From the NCBI GenBank assembly GCA_965248715.1, contig CBDFKB010000005.1:124001-188000 (forward strand): a stretch of 64,000 bases of DNA, given 5' to 3'. A program made the translations under genes and the position numbers. The DNA is from CBDFKB01 sp965248715. Its GTDB lineage: Bacteria > Pseudomonadota > Alphaproteobacteria > Rhizobiales > Rhizobiaceae. Positions 43,773-53,402 of this stretch are shown here, piece after piece (position 1 is the first letter of the stretch; each line of letters starts with the position of its first letter). A model generated the notes under the pieces. The model had not been told where the DNA came from. It saw nothing but the letters and a program-made list of their open reading frames with translations, and did no database searches.

Positions 43773-43895
43773 TAGCCATTTCCCATGAACAACCACGTGG
43801 TTTGTGGCAGTATTCGACCTCTCTGCGGATTAATTCCTTGCGCCTTTGCACCGATCCGATACCGTGCTGCGAACATTTTTGGAGATTATCCTTCG

Positions 43896-45269
43896 ATGAG
43901 CGAACCACTGTCCAACATGCAAACTAGGGATGTGCAGTCCGTTCTGCATCCGTTCACACAACTGCACCGGATCAAGGAGACCGGTCCCCTAATCATCGGC
44001 CGGGGCAAGGGCATATACATATATGACAGCCAGGGCAAACAATACATCGAGGGCCTGTCGGGGCTTTGGTGCGCCGGGCTTGGTTTCGGTGACGAAGAGA
44101 TGGTGGAAGCTGCCACCGAACAAATGCGCACCCTTCCCTATTACCATTTGTTTTCCGGCCGCGGCATGGAGCCAGCAATCGAACTGGCTGAAAAACTAAA
44201 GGAGTTGGCGCCGGTACCGATCTCGAACGTGTTTTTTACCTCGTCCGGTTCCGAGGCCAACGATACCCAGGTCAAGATGATCTGGTACTACAACAACGCC
44301 ATGGGTCGGCCGCAAAAGAAAAAGATCATTTCGCGCATGAAGGCCTATCATGGGGTAACGGTAATGGCCGGCTCTTTGACCGGACTACCTTATGTGCACA
44401 ATGATTTTGATCTACCGGTTGACCGGGTTCGCCATACCGACTGCCCGCATTTTTACCGCTTTGGTTTGCCCGGCGAAGACGAAGCCGCCTTTGTCGCGCG
44501 CCTCGCTAAATCGCTGGAAGAATTGATCGAACACGAAGGACCAGACACGATCGCCGCCATGATCGCCGAGCCGGTAATGGGCGCCGGCGGTGTGTTGGTA
44601 CCGCCTGATGGCTATTTCGAGGCGATCCAGCCGATCCTGAAAGCCCATGACATCTTGTTGATCGCAGATGAAGTTATCACCGGCTTCTGCCGCACCGGCA
44701 ATTGGTGGGGCAGCCAGACCACCGGCATGGTGCCGGATACGATTTCATGCGCCAAGCAATTGACCGGCGCCTATGCCCCGCTCGGCGCGGTTATGATCCC
44801 CGATTTCATGATGGAGGCGTTCGAAAGCCAATCGGCCAAGCTCGGCAATTTTGGTCATGGCTACACCTATGGCGGCCATCCACTTGGTTGCGCGCTCGGC
44901 GTCAAGGCGATCGAGATTTATCAAAAGCGCGACATCGCCGGCCATGTTCGCAATTTGATGCCGGTATTTGCCGAACGCATGCAACGGCTGGAAAATTCGC
45001 CACTGGTAGGCGAGGTTCGGCAATGCGGCCTGATGGGAGGGGTGGAACTGGTGGCCGACAAGGAAACCAAGCAGCCATTCGCGCCGGAAAAAGGCGTTGG
45101 TGCCGCGTGCGTAAATTTCCTCGAGCAGCGTGGTTTGATCCTGCGCGCGATTGGCGATTCGCTAGCCATCTGCCCGCCGATGATCGTGCGCGAAAGCGAA
45201 CTTGGCGATTTGTTCGATCGGCTGGAAGCTGGATTAGCCGACCTGGAGGCTCATCTCGGCACTCAATAA
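43896..45269 (+). CDS. Class III (omega) aminotransferase, PLP-dependent
   Basis: 457 residues from ATG 43896 (GGAGA 10 bases upstream); an in-frame ATG at 43785 would add an unlikely leader. Shows LSGLWCAGLGFGDEEMVEAA, TSSGSEANDTQVKMIWYYNNA, ISRMKAYHGVTVM, LLIADEVITGFCRTG and the PLP-Lys in SCAKQLTGAYAPLGA. Closest in layout to omega-amino acid:pyruvate and putrescine/taurine-type transaminases. Convergent with ppdK, with 10 bases between stops. Confidence 0.9.
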   Translation: MSEPLSNMQTRDVQSVLHPFTQLHRIKETGPLIIGRGKGIYIYDSQGKQYIEGLSGLWCAGLGFGDEEMVEAATEQMRTLPYYHLFSGRGMEPAIELAEKLKELAPVPISNVFFTSSGSEANDTQVKMIWYYNNAMGRPQKKKIISRMKAYHGVTVMAGSLTGLPYVHNDFDLPVDRVRHTDCPHFYRFGLPGEDEAAFVARLAKSLEELIEHEGPDTIAAMIAEPVMGAGGVLVPPDGYFEAIQPILKAHDILLIADEVITGFCRTGNWWGSQTTGMVPDTISCAKQLTGAYAPLGAVMIPDFMMEAFESQSAKLGNFGHGYTYGGHPLGCALGVKAIEIYQKRDIAGHVRNLMPVFAERMQRLENSPLVGEVRQCGLMGGVELVADKETKQPFAPEKGVGAACVNFLEQRGLILRAIGDSLAICPPMIVRESELGDLFDRLEAGLADLEAHLGTQ

Positions 45270-45279
45270 AAATATAGTG

Positions 45280-47952
45280 CTATTTCGCCATACCAACCGC
45301 AATCGCCGCCTGCGCAGCAGCCAACCGGGCAATCGGCACCCGGTAGGGCGAACACGACACATAATCGAGGCCGGCTTCCTCGCAAAACCGGATCGATGCC
45401 GGGTCGCCGCCATGCTCACCGCAAATGCCGAGTTTGATATCCGGGCGGGTGGCACGGCCGCCTTCGACCGCGAGGCGGACCAGGGCGCCAACCCCGTCTG
45501 TGTCCAACGAAATAAACGGGTCGACCGGCAGCAAGCCCTTGGCCAGGTAAGTTGCCATAAACGGCGCAGCGTCATCGCGCGACATGCCGAACACGGTCTG
45601 AGTCAAATCATTGGTGCCGAACGAAAAGAACTGAGCGGTTTCCGCGATCTGCTTAGATAACAGCGCTGCGCGCGGCAATTCGATCATGGTGCCAACCAGA
45701 TAATCGAAATCAACTCCAGTTTCGGATCGCACCAATTCAGCCACATGGTCGATGCGTTCGCGCACGAAATCTAATTCCGACTTCATGCCGACCAGCGGTA
45801 CCATGATTTCCGGAATGACCTGACTGCCGGCCTTTTTGCCGGCGGTGACCGCAGCTTCAAAAATCGCTCGACACTGCATTTCGGCGATCTCAGGATAAGA
45901 TATCGCCAATCGGCAGCCACGGTGGCCGAGCATCGGATTGAACTCGTGCAACATGTCGGCGCGCAGCCTGAGCTTTTCTTCATCAACCCCCATCGCCTCG
46001 GCCACTTCATGGATTTCTTTAGCCGTATGCGGCAAAAACTCATGCAAGGGCGGGTCGAGCAGGCGGATGGTGACCGGAAGACCGGACAAAATTTCGAACA
46101 ATTCCTCGAAATCGGCACGCTGCATCGGTAGCAATTTGGCCAGCGCGCTAAGACGTTGCTCTTCACCATCGGCAAGGATCATTTCGCGCATTGCCACAAT
46201 GCGGCTGGTATCGAAGAACATGTGCTCGGTACGGCACAACCCAATGCCCTCGGCGCCGAACGAGCGAGCTGAACGCGCATCGGCCGGGGTTTCGGCATTG
46301 GTGCGTACCCGCATCCGCCGCAACCCATCGGCCCACTTCATAATGGTGCCAAAATAACCCGAAAGCTCCGGTTGCAGCATCGGCATCACACCGGCAAGTA
46401 CCTGGCCAGTGGAACCGTCGATCGTCACCACATCGCCTTTTTCAAAGGTTCTGCCCGGCACCCGTAGCTGGCCAGCACCGTAATCAACCCGCATGCCGCC
46501 GGCGCCCGAGACACACGGTTTGCCCATACCCCTGGCGACCACCGCTGCATGGGAAGTCATGCCGCCTCTGGCGGTAAGTATGCCTTGCGCGGCGTGCATG
46601 CCGTGAATGTCTTCCGGACTGGTTTCCAGGCGCACCAAAATCGCCGCCCTGCCCTCATTGTGCAGGGTTTCCGCTTCTTCCGAGGTAAACACGATTTCGC
46701 CAGTGGCAGCGCCTGGTGACGCTGGCAACCCGGTGATGATGATGTCGCGCTGCGCGCCTGGGTCAATCGTTGGATGCAGCAATTGATCGAGCGCGGCCGG
46801 ATTAATCCGCATGACCGCCTGATTATGGTCAATCAAACCTTCCTGCGCCAGTTCAACCGCAATGCGCAATGCGGCTTTGGCGGTTCGCTTGCCGGATCGC
46901 GTTTGCAACAACCACAATTTACCGCGTTCGATGGTGAACTCGATATCCTGCATGTCGATAAAATGAGTTTCCAGCTGGTTGGTGATGCGGCGGAACTCAG
47001 CAAAAGTCTCCGGCATCAGTTTTTCCAGCGACGACTTTTCAGATCCAGCGGCGATGCGCGCCTGCTCGGTCAAATCCTGCGGGGTGCGGATGCCGGCCAC
47101 AACGTCTTCGCCCTGAGCATTGACGAGAAATTCGCCGTAAAGCGCGTTTTCGCCGGTCGAAGGGTTGCGGGTAAACGCAACCCCGGTCGCCGAATCGCGG
47201 CCCATATTGCCGAACACCATGGCCTGGATGTTGACCGCAGTACCCCATTCGGCGGGAATGTTGTGCAGTGCCCGATAGGTGACCGCGCGCTGATTCATCC
47301 AAGAGGCAAAAACTGCGCCGACCGCGCCCCAGAGTTGGTCTTGCGGGCGTTGGGGAAAGGGCGCACCGGCTTCGTCTTCGACGATCTGTTTAAATTTCTC
47401 GATAATCGCCTTCCAGTCGTCCGCTAACATTTCAGTGTCAAGTTCACGGCCGGTCTCTGCCTTTGCATCATCAATGACTTCTTCAAACAGATCATGGTCC
47501 ACATTCAACACCACCGAGGCATACATTTGGATAAAGCGACGGTAGGAATCGTAGGCAAAGCGTTTGTCGCCGGCGTCCTTAGCCAACGCCGCCACCGTAT
47601 CATCGTTGATGCCGAGATTGAGCACCGTGTCCATCATGCCCGGCATGGACGCGCGGGCACCAGAGCGCACTGAGACCAGCAGCGGGCGGTCAAGCGAGCC
47701 AAACTCGCGCCCGACCTGTTGACAAACCTTGGCGACCGCGGCTTCGACCTGGTCGCTCAAGCCCTTGGGATAGGCATGCGCGTTCTTAAAATAGGCGGCA
47801 CAGACTTCGGTAGTAAGAGTAAAGCCTGGTGGTACCGGCAGGCCGAGTGCCGACATTTCCGCCAGATTGGCACCTTTACCGCCCAGCAAATTGCGCATCC
47901 CAGCATCGCCATCGGCGGCACCGTCGCCGAACGTGTAAACCCATTTGGTCAT
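45280..47952 (-). CDS. ppdK: Pyruvate, phosphate dikinase
   Basis: 890 residues from ATG 47952 (MTKWVYTFGDGAADG); an extension to 47982 is less likely. ATP-grasp part with GGKGANLAEM and QDIEFTIERGKLWLLQTR, the phospho-His in GGMTSHAAVVARGMGKPCVSG (about 460), and the C-terminal PEP-binding barrel with GTEGIGLCRTEHMF-like AEGIGLCRTEHMFF and the catalytic Cys in GICGEHGGDP. It interconverts pyruvate and PEP with ATP and Pi. Full length for the family. Confidence 0.96.
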   Translation of the reverse strand: MTKWVYTFGDGAADGDAGMRNLLGGKGANLAEMSALGLPVPPGFTLTTEVCAAYFKNAHAYPKGLSDQVEAAVAKVCQQVGREFGSLDRPLLVSVRSGARASMPGMMDTVLNLGINDDTVAALAKDAGDKRFAYDSYRRFIQMYASVVLNVDHDLFEEVIDDAKAETGRELDTEMLADDWKAIIEKFKQIVEDEAGAPFPQRPQDQLWGAVGAVFASWMNQRAVTYRALHNIPAEWGTAVNIQAMVFGNMGRDSATGVAFTRNPSTGENALYGEFLVNAQGEDVVAGIRTPQDLTEQARIAAGSEKSSLEKLMPETFAEFRRITNQLETHFIDMQDIEFTIERGKLWLLQTRSGKRTAKAALRIAVELAQEGLIDHNQAVMRINPAALDQLLHPTIDPGAQRDIIITGLPASPGAATGEIVFTSEEAETLHNEGRAAILVRLETSPEDIHGMHAAQGILTARGGMTSHAAVVARGMGKPCVSGAGGMRVDYGAGQLRVPGRTFEKGDVVTIDGSTGQVLAGVMPMLQPELSGYFGTIMKWADGLRRMRVRTNAETPADARSARSFGAEGIGLCRTEHMFFDTSRIVAMREMILADGEEQRLSALAKLLPMQRADFEELFEILSGLPVTIRLLDPPLHEFLPHTAKEIHEVAEAMGVDEEKLRLRADMLHEFNPMLGHRGCRLAISYPEIAEMQCRAIFEAAVTAGKKAGSQVIPEIMVPLVGMKSELDFVRERIDHVAELVRSETGVDFDYLVGTMIELPRAALLSKQIAETAQFFSFGTNDLTQTVFGMSRDDAAPFMATYLAKGLLPVDPFISLDTDGVGALVRLAVEGGRATRPDIKLGICGEHGGDPASIRFCEEAGLDYVSCSPYRVPIARLAAAQAAIAVGMAK

Positions 47953-48019
47953 CATTTGATTCCGAACTGTGTTGATGCCCATCCCCAGGGCCGGTTGACA
48001 TACCGGATTTGAACCACGG

Positions 48020-48124
48020 TAGCGCTTGTCACCAAGCGTTGAAATAGCTTCGTCGCGCTATCTGATTGTTTATGCGTGTCATTTTTCCCAAAACCGGTAC
48101 CCACTTTTGGGCGACACGCTCTAG
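48020..48124 (-). repeat. Dispersed ~102-bp element, tandem array copy 1
   Basis: Reverse orientation: starts TAGCGCTTGTCACCAAGCG, ends GGGCGACACGCTCTAG. Shares its last CTAG with the next copy. Confidence 0.92.
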
Positions 48125-48226
48125 CGCTTGTCACGAAGTGTTGGAATAGCATCGTCGCGCTATCTGATTGTTTGTGCGTGTCATTTTTCCCAAAACCGAT
48201 ACCCACTTTTGGGCGACACGCTCTAG
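48121..48226 (-). repeat. Dispersed ~102-bp element, tandem array copy 2
   Basis: Same orientation and period as copy 1, with point differences (CACGAAGTG, TTTGTGCGTG, CCGATACC). Shares CTAG with both neighbours. Confidence 0.92.
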
Positions 48227-48328
48227 CGCTTGTCACCAAGCGTTGGAATAGCTTTGTCGCGCTATCGCTTTGTTTATGCGTGTCATTTCTCCCAAAACCG
48301 GTACCCACTTTTGGGCGACACGCTCTAG
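48223..48328 (-). repeat. Dispersed ~102-bp element, tandem array copy 3
   Basis: Third head-to-tail copy; differs from copies 1 and 2 at several bases (GCTTTGTCGCG, ATTTCTCCC), so the array is not a recent exact duplication. The array fills most of the 485-base gap between ppdK and smc; the remaining 110 bases to 48437 show nothing. Confidence 0.92.
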
Positions 48329-48437
48329 GATCGAAATACAGTTTGTAAACCGGTCCTAGCGCACTGTTATACATACGCGCAATGGGTGAAAATTATGTTT
48401 AGCAGCTACAATTCAGCGCGTTGCTGCAAAGTACTGG

Positions 48438-50360
48438 TTAGCTGGCTTCGCGCAACCGTTCAGCGGTCTGCAGATCGACCGAAACCGATTGGCTGACGCC
48501 ACGTTCTGCCATGGTGATGCCGAACAGGCGATTGACCCGAGACATGGTGATCGGGTTATGGGTGATAATGACGAACCGGGTATTGGTAGTCTCCGCCATC
48601 TGATCCATCAGATCGCAAAACCGCTCGACATTATTGTCATCAAGCGGCGCATCGACCTCGTCCAACACACATATCGGCGCCGGATTTGTCAAGAACACGG
48701 CGAAGATCAGTGCCAGCGCCGTTAGCGCCTGCTCGCCGCCAGACAATAGGGTCATGGTCTGGGTTTTCTTTCCAGGCGGTTGGGCGAGAATTTCAAGCCC
48801 GGCCTCCAATGGATCATCGGATTCGATCAATTGCAATTCGGCACTGCCGCCACCAAACAAATGGGCGAACAATTTGCCAAAGTGGTCGTTGACCACATCG
48901 AAAGCGGCAATCAGGCGTTTCCTGCCCTCACGGTTGAGGCTTTGAATGCCCTGTCTTAAGCGGCTTATCGCCTCGATCAAATCTTCGCGTTCGCGGGCCA
49001 ATGCATCGCGTTGTGTGGCAATTTCACTGCGCTCGGCCTCGGCGCGCAAATTGACCGCGCCCAGGCGTTCGCGCTCGGCCCGCAGTTTTTCCAGTTTACG
49101 CTCAGCCTGGCCGGCGTCGGGTAAATTATCGCCTTCCTTGCGGTCGCAAAGGGCAAACACGGTGTGCGGCTCGCAGTGCAGTTCTTCGCGAATGCGGGCT
49201 TCGATTTCGCTCAGCCGAATAATCGCGGCTTCCAGGCGCTCTTCGACCCGGGCACGTTCTTCACGCGCCTTGGCCAGCGCATCGCTCGCCTGGCGGGTTT
49301 GCCGATCGGCCGCAGCAAGCGCGGTTTCAAGTTCAACCAGCGCGTCGGCAGCTTGTCGCCTCGCCGCTTCAGCGACCGACAATTCTTCGCCCAGCTGCTC
49401 CTTACGCGCAATAATTTCCGTCGGCGCCGATGCCAATTCGGCCAATTCAGCGGCGGCCTGCTCCTTGCGGCCGGCCAGCACGGTCAGATGTTCCTTGGCG
49501 CCTGATAGCCGCTGATGCCAGTTTTCCCGCTCAGTTTCGATCTCGCCAAGGCGTTTTTCGCGGGTCTGTGCCATACGGGCATGGCCATCATGATCGGCGC
49601 GCGCTTCGGCTAACACGGCGCGCGCTGTTGCCAGATCACCATTGGCACGCTCAAGGGCGGCGGTTACTCCGTTTGATGCGGGCAAGTCGGACAAATCGCG
49701 CTCAGCGCCGGCCAGCGCGGTGGCGGCGTCCGTGCGTTCGATTTCGGTGCGGGCAAGCGCTTCACCAAGGGCCTTTAACCGCTCCGCCTGGCGAACCGCT
49801 TCACTGTCTTGGCGCGCATGTTCGCGGCGTAGGGCGTCCAGTTCCGCGCGCCGCTGACCAAGTGTCACGCGCAATTCGCGCTGGGATTGTTCGGCCGCCA
49901 TAACGGTTTGCGCGGCTGCTTCCTGGCATTGCTGGGCCAAAGTCAACTCGGCCGATGCAGCGCGCGCCTCGTCCGCCAATTCAATCAGCCGGTTTTTTTG
50001 CGCCAATTTGATCGCGGCGGCGGTCGGCGCATCGGCGCTGGCGACAAATCCATCCCAGCGCCACAAATCGCCTTCAATCGAAACCAGCCTTTGACCGGGT
50101 GACAATTGTGGTTGCAATTCGCTTCCATACTCACGGTCGACGATGCCAATCTGGGCCAGCCGGCGTTTTAGCTCGGTTGGTGCCTTGACCCGGTCCGACA
50201 GTGAGCTGCATCCAAACGGCAGTTCCCGATCCCTGAGCTCTGCCTCAAAATGCGACCAATGGACCGGTGCCGCCTGATCGGTAGGCACATCAAGGTCTTC
50301 GCCAAGTGCCGCGCCAAGTGCTGCCTCATATCCAGCTTCAACCTCTATGCGATCGACCAC
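48438..50360 (-). CDS. smc: Chromosome segregation protein SMC, C-terminal part (frame-separated)
   Basis: 640 residues from a GTG at 50360; the true frame continues upstream to about 50391. Contains the end of the hinge (VEAGYEAALGAALGEDLDV), the second long coiled coil, and the C-terminal ATPase half with the signature LLSGGEQALTALALIFAVF and Walker B ICVLDEVDAPLDDNN. Read together with the upstream fragment across a one-base slip it gives a normal SMC of about 1150 residues. SMC dimers compact and separate the chromosome. See the upstream fragment for the break. Confidence 0.88.
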   Translation of the reverse strand: MVDRIEVEAGYEAALGAALGEDLDVPTDQAAPVHWSHFEAELRDRELPFGCSSLSDRVKAPTELKRRLAQIGIVDREYGSELQPQLSPGQRLVSIEGDLWRWDGFVASADAPTAAAIKLAQKNRLIELADEARAASAELTLAQQCQEAAAQTVMAAEQSQRELRVTLGQRRAELDALRREHARQDSEAVRQAERLKALGEALARTEIERTDAATALAGAERDLSDLPASNGVTAALERANGDLATARAVLAEARADHDGHARMAQTREKRLGEIETERENWHQRLSGAKEHLTVLAGRKEQAAAELAELASAPTEIIARKEQLGEELSVAEAARRQAADALVELETALAAADRQTRQASDALAKAREERARVEERLEAAIIRLSEIEARIREELHCEPHTVFALCDRKEGDNLPDAGQAERKLEKLRAERERLGAVNLRAEAERSEIATQRDALAREREDLIEAISRLRQGIQSLNREGRKRLIAAFDVVNDHFGKLFAHLFGGGSAELQLIESDDPLEAGLEILAQPPGKKTQTMTLLSGGEQALTALALIFAVFLTNPAPICVLDEVDAPLDDNNVERFCDLMDQMAETTNTRFVIITHNPITMSRVNRLFGITMAERGVSQSVSVDLQTAERLREAS

Positions 50361-50389
50361 CGGCGGGAATAATCCCTTGGTTTCATCGT

Positions 50390-51895
50390 TTAAAAACCGG
50401 CCAGGGTGCGTGCTTCGGCGTCGATCGCGTTGCGTTTAGAAACCGCCTCGACCGCCGGTTGGCGGGCGGCTTCCTCGCCAATCCGCGCCGCCAAGGTGCC
50501 GGCTTCCGCGTCGCCGATCGACTGTTCGAGTTTATCGACCGCCAATTCCGCCTTTTCCATGGTTTCGACATTGATGCCTGATTGCGACAATGCGGCCAAT
50601 TCCGCCCGTTGCGCTTCAATCGCGGTGACTGTCGCCTTATGCCGCTCGGCCAGATCGGAACACCTGGCACGCCCATCGTCGATGGCGCGTTCCAATTGGT
50701 TCTTGCGCGCGGTCGCTTCTGCTTGTGCGGCGGTTAATTCGGAAAAGGCGCGTTCACATTCGGTGACCTGCTGGGTGGCCTTTTGCAGACGGGCAGCGAT
50801 CGCCTCGAACACATCGCTGCCAGCATTGGCCTCATGCTTGAGTTCGCGTTCTTCGTTTTCCAGCCGTTCGAGAACCATTTTGTTGTCGTCAAGCAGGCGC
50901 TGTTCACGGCCAATATCCTCGGTCAATTGGTTTTGACGGGTTTCCAGTTCGCGTTTTCGAGCTTCCAGCCGCCGGGCTTCCTGGTCGATCTGGTCGCGGG
51001 CGATGGTCAATCGCTGGAGTGCGGCGGCGGCGGTGGCTTCGGCATCGCGAGCGGGCGGTAATTTCGCCGCCAGATCGGCTTGTTTGGTGGCCAATTGGCC
51101 CTGCCCGGCGGCCTGTTCGGCGACGCTTGCGGTTAGCTGGTTGAGACTGCTTTGGGTTTCTGCCAGGCCGGTTTTCTCGCTGGTCCAGCGTTGGTGAAAC
51201 AAAACCGCTTCGGTGCGGCGGATATCGGCCGAGATCGATTTGTAACGATCGGCCTGACGTGCTTGGCGTTTGAGGCTTTCGAGCTGGTTGTCGAGTTGGC
51301 CCAGCACATCGTCGAGCCGGTCCAAATTTAGTTCGGCGGCGCGTAGTCTCAGTTCCGCTTCGTGGCGCCTCGAATGAAGACCGGAAATGCCGGCCGCCTC
51401 TTCCAGCAATGCGCGACGGGCTCTCGGTTTGGCGGCGATCAATTCGCCGACCCGGCCCTGGCCGATCATTGACGGCGAGCGAGCACCGGTTGACGCATCG
51501 GCAAACAGCAATTGCACGTCTTTGGCCCGCACTTCACGGCCATTGATGCGGTATACCGAGCCGGCATCACGGTCGATGCGGCGCGAAACCTGGATGTCGT
51601 CGTCATTGTTAAAGACCGCCGGCGCGCTACGGTCCGAATTGTCTAGATAAAGCACCACTTCGGCAGTATTGCGCGACGGTCGGCTGGCCGATCCGGAAAA
51701 AATTACCTCGTCCATGGCGGCGGCGCGCATGTTCTTATAGGAATTTTCCCCCATCACCCAACGCAGCGCTTCCACCAAATTGGATTTTCCGCAGCCGTTC
51801 GGTCCGACCACCCCGGTCAGCCCGGACTGGATGATGAATTCGGTCGGCTCTACGAACGACTTGAAGCCGGTGAGCCTGAGTTTCCTAAATTCCAC
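50390..51895 (-). CDS. smc: Chromosome segregation protein SMC, N-terminal part (frameshift at end)
   Basis: 501 residues. Walker A GPNGCGKSNLVEALRW (about 32-47), the VYRINGREVRAKDVQLLFADAS segment, and the first coiled coil. The frame stops at TAA right after ...EARTLAGF. Adding one T to the run of five (GGTTTTTAAACG) restores TTA-AAC-GAT, giving LNDETKGLFPPVVDRIEVE and joining the C-terminal part. The loss is in a homopolymer, so a sequencing or assembly error is as likely as a real mutation; -1 slippage on TTTTT is a third possibility. Confidence 0.88.
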   Translation of the reverse strand: MEFRKLRLTGFKSFVEPTEFIIQSGLTGVVGPNGCGKSNLVEALRWVMGENSYKNMRAAAMDEVIFSGSASRPSRNTAEVVLYLDNSDRSAPAVFNNDDDIQVSRRIDRDAGSVYRINGREVRAKDVQLLFADASTGARSPSMIGQGRVGELIAAKPRARRALLEEAAGISGLHSRRHEAELRLRAAELNLDRLDDVLGQLDNQLESLKRQARQADRYKSISADIRRTEAVLFHQRWTSEKTGLAETQSSLNQLTASVAEQAAGQGQLATKQADLAAKLPPARDAEATAAAALQRLTIARDQIDQEARRLEARKRELETRQNQLTEDIGREQRLLDDNKMVLERLENEERELKHEANAGSDVFEAIAARLQKATQQVTECERAFSELTAAQAEATARKNQLERAIDDGRARCSDLAERHKATVTAIEAQRAELAALSQSGINVETMEKAELAVDKLEQSIGDAEAGTLAARIGEEAARQPAVEAVSKRNAIDAEARTLAGF

Positions 51896-52002
51896 CGCCG
51901 CTTAACCTCAGCGCCACATGTCGCCAAAAATCTGCCGTTTGAACCGCCGATGCGGCCACAAACCACCCACCGATCCGTCGCCACATACCATCACCAAAGC
52001 CG

Positions 52003-52647
52003 TTACAGCAGCGGATCAATGATCGCTGCCAGTTCTTCAATCGACTTGTTGCCCTCATGCTTTACGCCATTAACGAAAAAGGTAGGGGTTGACGCCACAC
52101 CCAATTCTTTCTGAGCGTGGTTGCGAACTCCGACAACACTGTCGAGAATTTCCTGATTCTTCAAGCACTCGTAGAACGATGCCTGTGTAAATCCCCCCAA
52201 CAATGCGATCTTCAGCAAGGCCTGTTCGGCGTTTTCGGCCCGCGCCCACACTTGCTGCTGTGCAAAAAGTACGTCGACAAACGGGAAAAACCGCTCCTTG
52301 GGAGCACAGCGCGCCAGCATGAAGGCGGCGACCGAGCGTTGATCGAAAGGAAATTCGCGGAAGAGCAACCGCACTTTGCCGGTGTCGATATAGCGGGTTT
52401 TCAGTTCCGGCAGGGTCGCGGTGTGAAACGCCGCGCAATGCGGGCAGGTCATCGACGCATATTCGATGATGGTCACAACAGCATCGTCGCTGCCGATTGC
52501 CATTTCGCCGAGCGGACTGGCTTGCAGCAGCGGAGTTTGCGCGACCTGCGGCGGCCCGGCACGGTTGGAAACGAACCAATAAGCGGCGCCAGCGGCAAGT
52601 GCCACCAGGATCGCCACAATCACAATGGTTTGGCGGTTGAAGTTCAT
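52003..52647 (-). CDS. DsbA-family thiol:disulfide oxidoreductase
   Basis: 214 residues from ATG 52647. One N-terminal membrane or signal segment (IVIVAILVALAAGAAYWFV), then the thioredoxin-like fold with active site CPHC at about residues 68-71 (YASMTCPHCAAFH) and the cis-Pro loop in STPTFFVNG. Similar to the BdbD/DsbA-like proteins of alphaproteobacteria that oxidise periplasmic cysteines. Lies between smc and the DUF721 gene in the same direction, a common rhizobial order. Confidence 0.9.
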   Translation of the reverse strand: MNFNRQTIVIVAILVALAAGAAYWFVSNRAGPPQVAQTPLLQASPLGEMAIGSDDAVVTIIEYASMTCPHCAAFHTATLPELKTRYIDTGKVRLLFREFPFDQRSVAAFMLARCAPKERFFPFVDVLFAQQQVWARAENAEQALLKIALLGGFTQASFYECLKNQEILDSVVGVRNHAQKELGVASTPTFFVNGVKHEGNKSIEELAAIIDPLL

Positions 52648-52815
52648 GTCACGATTGACCCTTGTTGATGTGCCGGCTTGCAGTTTTAATTGCCAAGCAG
52701 GCAAGAAACATTGTGTATGTCTAGCACAGCACAAATTTCGGAAAAACCCGCTACAATTGTGGCAGAAGTTGCTTGGTGGATCACTTTGTCGTCAATTCGC
52801 GCGGGGTCCGGGCAA

Positions 52816-53376
52816 TCACTTGGGAGCGGCGGTCTTGGCGTAGACCCTCAGCCCCAATTTGCGCAAGGTTTCCTTGAGCTGATCATCGCCGATATCTGCT
52901 ATCACCCGTTCAACTGCGCTGATTTCTGCGGCACCCAAACGATCTACTGCACCAGATTCAGGAACGCCATCCGGGCACTCGAAGGCACGCTGTAATATTT
53001 TGATACTGTCGATGGCGATGTGACCAAAGAATTGGTTGACCCGGTCACGGATTTCACCAGTCTCGTGCTGGACATCAAGCACAACCGTAGGGTCGCAGGC
53101 AATAACCAGACAGCCGGGCTTTTGGGAACCGTCAAAGTTTGCAGTGCGCGGCCATTTGATTTGCTCCGGGCTGGTGAAATCGGCGTACTGCGGACCGGCG
53201 ATTTGCGGCCATGCCTCAATCAGTTGTACGCTTAGCCCGGCGCGGCGTGCAAACAGCGGTTCAAGCTGGCGTTCAACGATTTCCGCCAACGGGCGCGGCG
53301 AAGGGCGCCGCAAATGCCTTGATCCAGGCCCGTCCGGTCGCCAATCTTTGGATTTGGGTGGCAAGCGATTCGTCAT
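52816..53376 (-). CDS. DUF721-domain protein (DciA-like)
   Basis: 186 residues from ATG 53376. N-terminal basic region, then the DUF721 core RPLAEIVERQLEPLFARRAGLSVQLIEAWPQIAGPQYADFTSPEQIKWPR and LVIACDPTVVLDVQHETGEIRDRVNQFFG. DciA proteins with this domain help load the replicative helicase; whether this longer form does so is inference. Divergent from mutY; start regions are about 30-60 bases apart. Confidence 0.78.
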   Translation of the reverse strand: MTNRLPPKSKDWRPDGPGSRHLRRPSPRPLAEIVERQLEPLFARRAGLSVQLIEAWPQIAGPQYADFTSPEQIKWPRTANFDGSQKPGCLVIACDPTVVLDVQHETGEIRDRVNQFFGHIAIDSIKILQRAFECPDGVPESGAVDRLGAAEISAVERVIADIGDDQLKETLRKLGLRVYAKTAAPK

Positions 53377-53402
53377 CGGTTCCGTTCGCAAAGGCGCGGC
53401 AA

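Noticed and set aside
48020..48328. Triple array taken as a possible CRISPR
   Set aside because: The unit is about 102 bases with no unique spacers between repeats; copies of the same unit are scattered singly elsewhere.
53211..53402. 64 extra N-terminal residues for MutY
   Set aside because: They lie antisense within dciA and lack the WYD..LPWR-type conservation; later GTG starts fit better.
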